A DNA stretch of 64,000 nt from Azoarcus sp. PA01 (GTDB lineage: Bacteria; Pseudomonadota; Gammaproteobacteria; Burkholderiales; Rhodocyclaceae). Within the stretch, counting starts at the first letter, position 1, and every line of letters begins with the position of its first letter. Shown piece by piece: positions 44,571 to 53,459 of the stretch. Location: NCBI GenBank assembly GCA_001274695.2, contig LARU01000001.1, positions 124,001 to 188,000 on the forward strand, given 5' to 3'. The notes under the pieces were generated by a model. The model searched no databases, was not told where the DNA came from, and saw only the letters and a list, made by a program, of their open reading frames with translations. The position numbers and the translations under genes were made by a program.

Positions 44571-46966
44571 TGGCTGTCGCCCATGCACTTCCTGCCGAAG
44601 CGGTCATCGCGAACCTAGCGAATTTCGACACGCGCTCGGGCTCGCTGGGCGAGCGCCTCCTGTTCAACAACCGCCTGGTGATCGTCGCGCTGTGCCTGCT
44701 CGCGACCGTCGTGCTCGGCTACCAGGCGCTCGGGCTCAAGCTGAACGCCGCGTTCGACAAGATGATCCCGACGAGCCACCCGTATGTCGCGAACTTCCTC
44801 GACAACCGCAGCCAGCTCGCGGGCATGGGCAACAGCCTGCGCATCGCGGTGGCGACGACCGAAGGAGACATCTTCAACGCGGAGTATCTCGACACCGTGC
44901 GCAAGATGAGCGACGAGCTCTTTCTGATGCCGGGCGTCGACCGCCCCTACATGAAATCCTTGTGGGCGCCCGCGGTGCGCTGGACCGGGGTGACCGAAGA
45001 AGGGCTCGACGGCGGCCCGGTGATTCCGGACGACTACGACGGCTCGCCCGAAGCGCTCGAGCAGGTGCGGATCAATGTCGAGCGCTCGGGCGAGATCGGC
45101 CAGCTGGTGGCGGCCAACTATCAGTCGAGCATCCTCTTCGTGCCGCTCCAGGACACGATCGCCGAGACCGGCGAGCGCATCGACTACCACGCGCTCTCCC
45201 AGCGCATCGAGGCGCTGCGCGCGAAATACGAGTCGGACACGATCAAGATCCACGTCACCGGCTTTGCCAAGGTGGTCGGCGACCTGATCGAGGGGCTGCA
45301 GCAGGTGATAATGTTCTTCGCTGTCGCGATCCTCATCTGCACCGCGGTGCTGTACTGGTACACCCGCTGCCTGCGCAGCACGCTCTTGGTGGTGGCGTGC
45401 TCGGTGGTGGCCGTGGTGTGGCTGCTGGGCCTGTTGCCCACGCTCGGCTACGAGCTCGACCCGTACTCGGTGCTGGTGCCTTTCCTGGTCTTCGCCATCG
45501 GCATGAGCCACGGTGCGCAGAAGATGAACGGCATCATGCAGGACATCGGGCGCGGCACGCACAGCCTGGTGGCGGCTCGCTACACCTTCCGCCGTCTGTT
45601 CCTGGCCGGGATGACCGCGCTCCTGGCCGACGCGGTCGGCTTTGCGGTGCTGATGGTCATCGACATCCAGGTCATCCAGGATCTGGCGGTCACCGCCAGC
45701 ATCGGCGTCGCGGTGCTGATCTTCACCAACCTCGTGCTGCTACCGATCCTGCTCTCCTACACCGGGGTGAGCGCCGTCGCCGCCCAGCGCAGCCTCAAGG
45801 CCGAGCTCCTCGAGGCGAGCGGCGCCCAGGCCAAGCACCCGTTCTGGGCGTTCCTCGATCTCTTCACGCAGCGCAAGTGGGCGACGATCGCGGTGCTCGC
45901 GGGACTGGCGATGGGGGCGGTGGGGCTCGCGGCGAGCTTCCAGCTCAAGATCGGCGACACCGACCCGGGGGCGCCCGAGCTGCGCCCGGACTCGCGCTAC
46001 AACCGCGACAACGCCTTCATGACCGCCAACTACGCGGCGAGCAGCGACGTCTACATCGTCATGGTGCGCACGCCCCAATACGCGTGCGGCCAGTACGACA
46101 CGCTGATGGCGGTCGATGCGCTCGAGCGCGAGCTGCAGCAGCTGCCCGGGGTCGAGACGACCAGCTCGCTGGCGGGGCTCGCCAAGGCGTCGAACGCCGG
46201 CATGAACGAAGGGAGCCTCAAGTGGTTCGAGATCCCGCGCTCGCAGGAGATGCTCAACGCGATCATCACCCGCGCCCCGCGCGAGATGTTCAACCAGAAC
46301 TGCGATCTTCTGACCGTGTATGCCTACCTCAAGGACCACAAGGCCGACACGCTCACGAGCGTGGTCAAGGTGGTCGAGGCGTTCGCCGCCCGCCACGACA
46401 CCGACGCGGTGCGCTTTCTGAACGCCGCCGGCAACGCGGGCATCGAGGCGGCGACCAACATCATCGTGAAGAAGGCCAACGTGCAGATGCTGTTCCTCGT
46501 CTATGCGGCGGTGATCGTGCTCGCGTTCATCACGTTCCGCTCGTGGCGCGCCGTGGTGTGCGCGGTGGTGCCGCTGATGATCACCTCGGTGCTGTGCGAG
46601 GCGTTGATGGTGTGGCTCAACATCGGCGTCAAGGTCGCGACCTTGCCGGTGATTGCGCTCGGGGTCGGCATCGGCGTCGATTACGCGCTCTACGTGATGA
46701 CCGTCACGCTCGCGCGCCTCAAGGAGGGCATGAGCCTGTCGGAAGCCTATTACAAGGCGCTCACCTTCACCGGCAAGGTGGTGGTGCTCACCGGCATCAC
46801 GCTGGGGCTGGCCGTGGCCACCTGGGCGTGGTCGCCGATCAAGTTCCAGGCCGACATGGGGATCCTGCTCGCCTTCATGTTCATCTGGAACATGCTCGGC
46901 GCCCTGATCCTGCTGCCCGCGCTCGGGCATTTCCTGCTGCGACCGAAAAAAATGGCGCTGGCCTGA
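44567..46966 (+). CDS. RND-superfamily (MMPL/HAE3-type) exporter
   Basis: 799 aa inner-membrane transporter. One TM helix near residue 30, a large periplasmic loop, then five helices (MFFAVAILICTAVLYWYTRC, LVVACSVVAVVWLLGLLP and following) form the first half. The pattern repeats after about 440 (IAVLAGLAMGAVGLAASF, then LFLVYAAVIVLAFITF onward). Conserved IGMSHGAQKMNG and GVGIGVDYALYVM mark RND/SSD helices. Length and form fit the HAE3/MMPL group. In strain EbN1 a related operon is proposed to export toxic 4-ethylphenol; that function here is inferred. Confidence 0.9.
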   Translation: MMAVAHALPAEAVIANLANFDTRSGSLGERLLFNNRLVIVALCLLATVVLGYQALGLKLNAAFDKMIPTSHPYVANFLDNRSQLAGMGNSLRIAVATTEGDIFNAEYLDTVRKMSDELFLMPGVDRPYMKSLWAPAVRWTGVTEEGLDGGPVIPDDYDGSPEALEQVRINVERSGEIGQLVAANYQSSILFVPLQDTIAETGERIDYHALSQRIEALRAKYESDTIKIHVTGFAKVVGDLIEGLQQVIMFFAVAILICTAVLYWYTRCLRSTLLVVACSVVAVVWLLGLLPTLGYELDPYSVLVPFLVFAIGMSHGAQKMNGIMQDIGRGTHSLVAARYTFRRLFLAGMTALLADAVGFAVLMVIDIQVIQDLAVTASIGVAVLIFTNLVLLPILLSYTGVSAVAAQRSLKAELLEASGAQAKHPFWAFLDLFTQRKWATIAVLAGLAMGAVGLAASFQLKIGDTDPGAPELRPDSRYNRDNAFMTANYAASSDVYIVMVRTPQYACGQYDTLMAVDALERELQQLPGVETTSSLAGLAKASNAGMNEGSLKWFEIPRSQEMLNAIITRAPREMFNQNCDLLTVYAYLKDHKADTLTSVVKVVEAFAARHDTDAVRFLNAAGNAGIEAATNIIVKKANVQMLFLVYAAVIVLAFITFRSWRAVVCAVVPLMITSVLCEALMVWLNIGVKVATLPVIALGVGIGVDYALYVMTVTLARLKEGMSLSEAYYKALTFTGKVVVLTGITLGLAVATWAWSPIKFQADMGILLAFMFIWNMLGALILLPALGHFLLRPKKMALA

Positions 46967-46985
46967 CCCTACGGAGGATCATGAA

Positions 46986-47438
46986 ATGTACCGTCACATC
47001 CTGGTGCCGCTCGATGGTTCGGAGCTGACGAGCTCGCTGGTGGCGCAGGCGGTGGAGTTCGCCGGCAGCCTCGGGGCGCGCGTCACCTTTTTTACGATGG
47101 TCGAGGATTACGGCGCGACCCAGGAGGGGGCGCTGATGCGCACGCTCTCTCCCGAAGCGTTCGAAAAGGAGTTGAAGCACCGCGCGTCGGCCGTCATTTC
47201 CGACGCCGTGGCGGCGGGCCAGGCCGCGCAGCTCGCCTGCGAAGGGGTCGTACGGATAGGCACCGACCCCTGCGAGGAGATTCTTCACGTTGCCCGGGAA
47301 AAAGCGTGCGACCTGATTTACATGGCGTCGCATGGTCGACGCGGCCTGAAGGCCCTCGCGCTCGGATCGCAAACCCACAAAGTCCTGACCCACTCGCCTC
47401 TGCCGGTGTTTGTAGCCAAAGCCCACCCGTCATGTTGA
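46986..47438 (+). CDS. Universal stress protein (UspA family)
   Basis: 150 aa. MYRHILVPLDGSELTSSLVA and the ATP-binding GRRGLKALALGSQTHKVL (G-2x-G-9x-G-S/T pattern) are typical. ACDLIYMASHG precedes it. Last gene of the efflux operon, 19 bases after the exporter and before a terminator; it probably supports survival during solvent stress. GGAGG precedes the ATG. Confidence 0.92.
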   Translation: MYRHILVPLDGSELTSSLVAQAVEFAGSLGARVTFFTMVEDYGATQEGALMRTLSPEAFEKELKHRASAVISDAVAAGQAAQLACEGVVRIGTDPCEEILHVAREKACDLIYMASHGRRGLKALALGSQTHKVLTHSPLPVFVAKAHPSC

Positions 47439-47475
47439 TCAGAACTATTTGCTTCGGTCTCCTCCGAAGACTTTC

Positions 47476-47502
47476 GGGGCGGTTGCAGGGCCCCTTTTTT
47501 TT
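47476..47502 (+). terminator. Rho-independent terminator after uspA
   Basis: GGGGC (47476-47480) pairs with GCCCC (47490-47494), followed by eight T residues. It ends the efflux operon, 40 bases before the convergent regulator gene stop. Confidence 0.7.
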
Positions 47503-47543
47503 ACCCGCAGGACGAACACGGTTTCTGGCGCTGGCCAAATGAC

Positions 47544-49355
47544 TCAACTACCTTCACCTTCGGTCATTTTATATTTTTCGCATCGGTACGCGAGTTGAGA
47601 ACGAGTGATCCCAAGCAGGCGTGCCGCAGCGGAGTAATTGCCCTTCGACATGGAAACTGCATTTTCGACTAAAGTTTGTTCTATTTTCTCCAGCGAGAGA
47701 GTCGTGTCATTGCCTTGAAACTGCAATAATAACTGGAACAAATCCTTCGCCTCGGAAGATTTTTCGTCGACTTCGATTTTGTCATTCTTGAGCATCGCGC
47801 GCCCTGTTCCCAGAGCGATGGACAGCACATCTCGGGGGAGGGCTTCGCCGCTCGTGAATAGATTCGACAAATCAATGACCCCGCCATCATAAGCCGATAT
47901 GACTCCGCGCTCGACCAGATTTTGCAGTTCCCGAATGTTCCCTGGAAACTCATAGTTGAGAAAAGCCTTGATGACTGCGGGAGAAAAACCGATCACCTGA
48001 CGATTATATTTATCGCAATAAAAATTCAAGAAGTGATTCATTAGCAGCGGTATGTCATCCTTGCGCGAACGCAGCGGCGGCAATTGAATGGGAAATACGT
48101 TGAGCCGATAGAACAAATCCTCGCGGAAACTGCCCTCGCGAACAGCCTGGCGCAAGTCCACGTTGGTAGCGGCGACCACCCTCACATCGATGCGAATACA
48201 ACATTCCCCCCCCACTCGCTCGATCTCTCCTTCTTGCAGAGCGCGCAGCAGCTTTCCTTGCGCAATGGGGCTCAAGGTGCCGATTTCATCCAAAAACAAC
48301 GTTCCCTTGTTCGCACGCTCAAAGCGCCCGGCACGCGAGGCGCTCGCTCCGGTATAGGCCCCACGCTCAACCCCGAATAACTCCGCTTCAATCAGCGTGT
48401 CTGGAATCGCCGCACAGTTCACCGCGACAAAGGGTTGATCCGCTCGCGGACTAATGCGGTGGAGCATGTTGGCAAACATTTCCTTCCCGACCCCTGACTC
48501 CCCGGTGAATAAAACAGTCGCGTCAGTTTGCGCCACGCGCCGAAGTTGATGGCACGCAGAGTTAAAGGCAGCTGAGGCGCCAATCATGGCAGTCTGGTAC
48601 GGCGCCATCGCCGAATCATTTTTCAGGTCATTTGAAAAATCCCCAGCCGCTGTCACTGTCGAAGCGCGGGAAGCCGGAGAACCGACAAAATCCTCGGCAT
48701 TGAGACGGCGCATATCTTCTGCAATGTCATCCCATAAATCGGCTGATTTGACCACCAACCGGCAAACCGAATCTCCCATCGAGCGGCAACTGATCTCTCG
48801 TGCAATCACAAGCTGGCCCAACAACGTGCTCCCATGCCCCATCGCATAGCCGGTCAACATCCAGCAGGTAGCCGAAGTGCCGAGACCATAGGCGGCGATA
48901 TGTTCGTCCGCCTCGATCGAGTGGTGCCACAAGTACTCACCATCGAACTGCCCTTTTTCCTGATCGAAATGGAACCGTACTGGCTCCACCCTGACCATGC
49001 CTTCGAATGAATGCAGTTGCGCTTTATACAATGCAGTCAAAGGGGCGCCTGGCCACCGCGACTGCTCTATGCGCGCATCGCGGGCGCCTGCAATATAGCC
49101 CATACGCGTAAACAACCCACGCGCCTTCTCCACCCCGAGGCTATCGATCAGCTCGCGACGCAACGCCCCGAATGCGCTGCCGTGCAGCAATATCATGCGC
49201 TGATCGCTGAGCCAGATGTACCCCTCCTCGGGCGAAAACGACAAGCACGACGTAACGTCTTCGAGTGGCAGACGGACATTCCTGCTCAATTCTTCAAAAG
49301 CCCCGAACTGTTCCACAGGAGCGCCCATTTTTTTCTCACGCTGTGTCTCCTTCAC
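47544..49355 (-). CDS. etpR: Sigma-54-dependent activator, XylR/DmpR type with V4R domain
   Basis: 603 aa. Residues about 30-135 are XylR_N ([20 protein letters not shown] ... [11 protein letters not shown]). About 150-215 is V4R ([19 protein letters not shown]). The AAA+ domain has [16 protein letters not shown] (Walker A), GAYTGA (sigma-54 contact) and GTLFLDEIG (Walker B). A Fis-type HTH ends it ([20 protein letters not shown]). Relatives bind aromatic effectors directly. It is transcribed away from the ligase gene and flanked by two sigma-54 promoters. Position and type match EtpR, the 4-ethylphenol/4-hydroxyacetophenone sensor of strain EbN1; the symbol rests on that analogy. Confidence 0.85.
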   Translation of the reverse strand: MKETQREKKMGAPVEQFGAFEELSRNVRLPLEDVTSCLSFSPEEGYIWLSDQRMILLHGSAFGALRRELIDSLGVEKARGLFTRMGYIAGARDARIEQSRWPGAPLTALYKAQLHSFEGMVRVEPVRFHFDQEKGQFDGEYLWHHSIEADEHIAAYGLGTSATCWMLTGYAMGHGSTLLGQLVIAREISCRSMGDSVCRLVVKSADLWDDIAEDMRRLNAEDFVGSPASRASTVTAAGDFSNDLKNDSAMAPYQTAMIGASAAFNSACHQLRRVAQTDATVLFTGESGVGKEMFANMLHRISPRADQPFVAVNCAAIPDTLIEAELFGVERGAYTGASASRAGRFERANKGTLFLDEIGTLSPIAQGKLLRALQEGEIERVGGECCIRIDVRVVAATNVDLRQAVREGSFREDLFYRLNVFPIQLPPLRSRKDDIPLLMNHFLNFYCDKYNRQVIGFSPAVIKAFLNYEFPGNIRELQNLVERGVISAYDGGVIDLSNLFTSGEALPRDVLSIALGTGRAMLKNDKIEVDEKSSEAKDLFQLLLQFQGNDTTLSLEKIEQTLVENAVSMSKGNYSAAARLLGITRSQLAYRCEKYKMTEGEGS

Positions 49356-49540
49356 CGTCTCCTCCTGTTTTTCTAAATTCCGCCGTCTTTAACTATCGGC
49401 ATATTGATGATTTTATGAACTGGTTTCAAGAGCCCGGAGTGGTGCACTGCATTAACTTTTTAACTTGCAGGACAATATTTCCATTCTTTTGCCGTGTCAT
49501 CGCCATGTTGTCACGCAGCATTCCTCTTAAAAAATGTGTT

Positions 49541-49556
49541 TGGCACTAGTCTTGCT
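49541..49556 (+). promoter_or_regulatory. Sigma-54 promoter of the catabolic operon
   Basis: TGGCACTAGTCTTGCT matches the -24/-12 consensus: GG 49542-49543 and GC 49554-49555 are 10 bases apart, with perfect TGGCAC and TTGC elements. It is about 140 bases upstream of the ligase ATG. The 185 bases between it and the divergent regulator start should hold activator sites; GTGGTGCACTGC near 49440 is a partial palindrome there. Confidence 0.9.
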
Positions 49557-49697
49557 TCACAGCAGCACCAGGCAAACGACGTTCAACTGCGAAGGGTCAT
49601 TAAAGCCCACTACCGTGCTGCTTACGATGCTTACGAACTTGGCAAGACCGGATTGACGCTCTAATCGAAAACAGCTTAATAAAACAGGGATGCTTCG

Positions 49698-51692
49698 ATG
49701 ATCAAAGAAGGCGATTTGTTATGGACCCCCAGCGCCCACTGCGTTGAAAACGCGAACGTAACGAGATTCATGAAATGGCTGCAGGATGCGCGCAGCTCGA
49801 ATTTCGCGAGTTATGCCGATCTGTGGCAGTGGTCGGTAACCGACCTGGAGGGATTCTGGGGCGCGCTCTGGGATTATTTCTCGCTTGAATCCTCCGCGCC
49901 GATTTCGCGCGCGCTCGCCGATCGCAAGATGCCCGGCGCGCAATGGTTTCCCGGCGCAAGGCTGAACTACGCGCAGCACATTCTGCGGCAGGAGCGCGCC
50001 GGCGAAGACGCGCTGATGTATCTGAGCGAAAGCCAGCCTCTGACCGCGATGTCTTGGGAGAATCTGGCGAGCCAAGTGCGCATCCTCGCGACCCAATTGC
50101 GGCGGCTCGGCGTCAAACCCGGCGACCGGGTGGTCGCCTATATGCCCAATATCCCGCAGGCCATCGTCGCGATGCTGGCGACGACGAGCATCGGCGCGGT
50201 GTGGGCGAGTTGTTCGCCGGACTTCGGCTCTCAGGGCGTTCTCGACCGCGTCACCCAGCTCGCGCCGAAAGTGCTGTTTTGCGTCGACGGCTACCGCTAC
50301 GGCGGCAAGGCTTTCGACCGCCGCGGCGAGGTGCAGGAGATTCTCGGCGCGCTCGACAGCATCGAACACGTCATACACTTGGCGTACTTGGACACGCACA
50401 ACGCCGCCCCGGCGGACGCGCGGGTGCGGTCGTGGGAAACCTTGCTGGATCACCCGCCGGTACCGGCCGACGAGTTCCGGTTCGAACAGGTACCCTTCGA
50501 TCATCCGCTGTGGATACTGTTCTCGTCCGGCACGACCGGCCTGCCCAAGGCCATCGTGCACAGCCATGGCGGCATCCTCCTCGAAATGCACAAGCTGCTC
50601 GCCTTCCACATGGACATTCACGCCGGCGAGCGCACCTTCTTCTTCACCACCACCGGCTGGATGATGTGGAACGTGGTCGCAAGCTCGCTGCTGGTGGGGG
50701 CGTGCCCGGTACTCTATGACGGCAATCCCGCCTATCCGACCCCCGACGTGCTGTGGAAGATGGCCCAGGACTGCGGTGCCAGTTTCTTCGGCGCCAGCCC
50801 GACCTACGTCGACATCATGGACAAGGCCGGGATCGTGCCCGGAGCCAGGTACGACCTGTCGAAACTGCGTGCGATCATGCCGGCTGGCTCGCCGGTGTCG
50901 CCCGAGTGCACCGCCTGGTTTTACGACAACGTCAAGAAAGACCTGTGGATCGCCACCGGCAGCGGCGGTACCGACTGCTGCACCGGCTTCGTCGGCGGCG
51001 TGCCGATCCTGCCTGTCTATGCCGGCGAGATTCAGGCGCCGTCGCTCGGCGTCGCCGCGGCGGCGTTCAACGAGCGCGGCGAACCCGTCGTCGATGAAGT
51101 CGGGGAGCTGGTGATCACCGAGCCTTTGCCGTCGATGCCGATCGGCTTCTGGAACGACCCCGGGCATGTGCGCTACCGGGAAGCCTATTTCGAGGAATTC
51201 CCGGGCGTGTGGCGCCACGGCGATTTCTTCCGCATCAATGGGCGCGGGGGCTGCTTCGTGCTCGGTCGCTCGGACGCAACGCTGAACCGCCAAGGCGTGC
51301 GCATCGGCACCGCGGAGATCTATCGCGCCCTGGCCACGCTCGACGAGGTCGAGGATGCGCTGATCGTGAACCTCGACTTGCCACAAAACCAGTTTTTCAT
51401 GCCGCTGTTCGTGAAATTGTCGGTCGGCGCCCACCTGGACGCGGATCTGGAAAAGCGCATCAACACGCTGCTGCGCAAGGAATACACGCCGCGTCATGTG
51501 CCGGACCGGATCCTCGAAGTGCCTTGCATCCCGGCCACCCTCACGGGCAAGAAAATGGAAGTACCGGTGCGCAAGATCCTGATGGGCCTTCCGGTCGAAA
51601 AAGCGGTCAATCGGAACACCATGGGCAACCCCCAGGCGCTCGATTTTTTCCTCCATTACGCGAAGACCCAGCAGGACTATTCGCTGGGCTGA
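49698..51692 (+). CDS. acsA: Acetoacetyl-CoA synthetase-like acyl-CoA ligase
   Basis: 664 aa, an AMP-forming ligase of the acetoacetate-CoA ligase subgroup (ACAS_N-like start, ENANVTRFMKWLQ). The nucleotide-binding loop is LFSSGTTGLPKAIVHSHGG. TTTGWMMWN and the C-terminal LTGKKMEVPVRKIL with the catalytic Lys are present. In this cluster the expected substrate is 4-hydroxybenzoylacetate, made by the biotin carboxylase system, giving the CoA thioester for the thiolase. First gene after the sigma-54 promoter. Enzyme class is clear; substrate is inferred from the EbN1 pathway. Confidence 0.9.
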   Translation: MIKEGDLLWTPSAHCVENANVTRFMKWLQDARSSNFASYADLWQWSVTDLEGFWGALWDYFSLESSAPISRALADRKMPGAQWFPGARLNYAQHILRQERAGEDALMYLSESQPLTAMSWENLASQVRILATQLRRLGVKPGDRVVAYMPNIPQAIVAMLATTSIGAVWASCSPDFGSQGVLDRVTQLAPKVLFCVDGYRYGGKAFDRRGEVQEILGALDSIEHVIHLAYLDTHNAAPADARVRSWETLLDHPPVPADEFRFEQVPFDHPLWILFSSGTTGLPKAIVHSHGGILLEMHKLLAFHMDIHAGERTFFFTTTGWMMWNVVASSLLVGACPVLYDGNPAYPTPDVLWKMAQDCGASFFGASPTYVDIMDKAGIVPGARYDLSKLRAIMPAGSPVSPECTAWFYDNVKKDLWIATGSGGTDCCTGFVGGVPILPVYAGEIQAPSLGVAAAAFNERGEPVVDEVGELVITEPLPSMPIGFWNDPGHVRYREAYFEEFPGVWRHGDFFRINGRGGCFVLGRSDATLNRQGVRIGTAEIYRALATLDEVEDALIVNLDLPQNQFFMPLFVKLSVGAHLDADLEKRINTLLRKEYTPRHVPDRILEVPCIPATLTGKKMEVPVRKILMGLPVEKAVNRNTMGNPQALDFFLHYAKTQQDYSLG

Positions 51693-51726
51693 CAGCGCAC
51701 GGCAGTCATAAGATCCGGAGACAATT

Positions 51727-52971
51727 ATGACCGACAAGCCCAAACCCAAGGTGCTTTTCATCGCCACGCGGGACACCAAGGAACAGGAAGCGAAATACAT
51801 CAGGGAATGCCTGGAAGGGGCGGGGGTAGAGGTCTATCACCTGGACCCCAGCGTCCGCCGCACGCTGGACGAACAGGCGGAGATCGGACCCGAAGAAATC
51901 GCCGCCGCCGCGGACATGACGATGCCGGCAATCCGCGCGCTCAAGCACGAAGGCTTGTGTCTGGAAGTGATGACCCGGGGGGCGCTCAAGTGCGCTCACG
52001 CGCTGCACCATGACGTGGGTTTGAGCGGCATTCTCGGCCTCGGCGGCTCGATGGGGACGGCGCTTGCGACCAGGATCATGCAGACCTTTCCCTATGGGCT
52101 GCCCAAAGTCATGATTTCCACCATGGCCTCGGGGATGACTCGCCCGTTCGTCGGCGCCAAGGACATCGTGATGGTGAACCCGGTGTGCGACATTTCCGGG
52201 CTCAATTCGATCACCCGCAGCGCCTTCCGTAATGGCGCGCTCGCCGCGGCGGCGATGGCCCACGACTACCAGTCGGTGGAAACCGGAAACAAGCCGCTGG
52301 TCACCATCTCGACGCTCGGTACCACGGAGAAATGCAGCGCGCGCGTGCGGCAGTCGCTGGAGCAGCAAGGGTTCGAGGTCATGGTTTTTCACACCCTCGG
52401 CACCGGCGGTGCGGCGATGGAGCAGATCATCCGCGAGCGCGACGTCGCGGTGGTCATCGACCTTTCGCTGATCGAGGTCAGCGAATACCTCCACGGCGGC
52501 TTGTGCGCGACCGGTCCCGAGCGCGGCAAGGCCGCGCTGGAGAAAGGCGTGCCGACGATTTTCGCCCCCGGCAACCTCGATTTCCTCGTTGCCGGACCGC
52601 TGGCCGAAGCCAAAGTGCGATTCCCCGGCAAGCGTTATCACGAGCATAACCCGGCCCTCACCGCGGTCCGCGCCGAAGCCCAGGAATTCCGCAACGATGC
52701 CGAGCATATGGCAGCCCTGATCGAGGACGCCAAGGGGCCAGTCAGCTTCTTCGTGCCGCTGCAAGGTTTTTCGAACCACGACAGCCCCGATGGCCATCTC
52801 CACGATCCGTCGCTGCCGCCGGTGTTCGCTGCGCACCTGAAGCAGAAGATGCGGGCCGACGTGCCGGTGGTCGAGTTACCCCTGCATATCAACGACGAAA
52901 AATTCGCCGACGCTTTGGTCGAGCAGGCCATCGCCTATTCCCGCATTCGCAGTGAGGCTGCCAGCAAATGA
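51727..52971 (+). CDS. Tm-1-like ATP-binding domain protein (UPF0261)
   Basis: 414 aa. KVLFIATRDTKEQEAKYIRE opens the N-domain; LGLGGSMGTALATRIMQTFPYGLPK with MISTMASGMTRPFVG forms the nucleotide-binding region typical of UPF0261/Tm-1. The C-domain includes GGAAMEQIIRERDVAVVIDL. Plant Tm-1 binds viral replicase; bacterial function is unknown. Here it is translationally coupled (ATGA overlap) to the biotin carboxyl carrier gene, so a role with the ketone carboxylase, for example substrate activation, is plausible but unproven. Confidence 0.88.
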   Translation: MTDKPKPKVLFIATRDTKEQEAKYIRECLEGAGVEVYHLDPSVRRTLDEQAEIGPEEIAAAADMTMPAIRALKHEGLCLEVMTRGALKCAHALHHDVGLSGILGLGGSMGTALATRIMQTFPYGLPKVMISTMASGMTRPFVGAKDIVMVNPVCDISGLNSITRSAFRNGALAAAAMAHDYQSVETGNKPLVTISTLGTTEKCSARVRQSLEQQGFEVMVFHTLGTGGAAMEQIIRERDVAVVIDLSLIEVSEYLHGGLCATGPERGKAALEKGVPTIFAPGNLDFLVAGPLAEAKVRFPGKRYHEHNPALTAVRAEAQEFRNDAEHMAALIEDAKGPVSFFVPLQGFSNHDSPDGHLHDPSLPPVFAAHLKQKMRADVPVVELPLHINDEKFADALVEQAIAYSRIRSEAASK

Positions 52972-53459
52972 AACTGACCAACGAAGATGTGAACGAGATT
53001 CTGCAGCTGCTGGATGCGGGACCTTTCGACGAACTGAACCTGCAGACCTTGCGCTTCAAGTTGCAATTGCGGCGCGGCGGCGACGGCACGTGGACGCAGG
53101 AAGCGCAGATCCTCTCCGCGCCCAATCTGCTGGCCCCGGCCACTGCGGCCGCCACACCGGCCGCTTCCGATGCGCCGCAGGCGCAACACTCCACGCAGGC
53201 TGAAGCGGAGCACCTCGTTCCGGTGCGCACGCCCTTGCTGGGGACCTTCTACCGGGCGCCCAAGCCGGGCGCGCCCGCCTTCGTCGAAGTGGGCAGCCGT
53301 GTCGAGAAAAACACCCTGGTCGGCATCGTCGAAACGATGAAGCTGATGAACTCGATTTACGCTGGAACGGCCGGGAAGGTCGTGGAAATCTGCGCGCAGG
53401 ATGCGGCCACCGTCGAGCACGACGCGGTGCTGATGCGCATCGAGCCGGAGGGCGCATGA
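52968..53459 (+). CDS. Biotin carboxyl carrier protein
   Basis: 163 aa. A short N-terminal helix region and an Ala/Pro linker (about 55-80) lead to the biotinyl domain with ETMKLMN; Lys125 is the biotin site (usual motif AMKM). It overlaps the previous stop and the biotin carboxylase start as ATGA, so three products are coupled. It carries carboxybiotin between the carboxylase and carboxyltransferase of the presumed 4-hydroxyacetophenone carboxylase. Confidence 0.93.
   Translation: MKLTNEDVNEILQLLDAGPFDELNLQTLRFKLQLRRGGDGTWTQEAQILSAPNLLAPATAAATPAASDAPQAQHSTQAEAEHLVPVRTPLLGTFYRAPKPGAPAFVEVGSRVEKNTLVGIVETMKLMNSIYAGTAGKVVEICAQDAATVEHDAVLMRIEPEGA

Noticed and set aside
44692..47028. 778-codon plus-strand frame overlapping the RND exporter
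   Set aside because: Arg/Gly/His-rich out-of-frame shadow with no membrane segments; the exporter frame shows clear RND motifs.
49719..51800. 693-codon open frame on the minus strand opposite the ligase gene
   Set aside because: It is His/Arg-rich, has no domain, and exactly mirrors a well-supported ligase gene; high-GC codon use creates such shadows.
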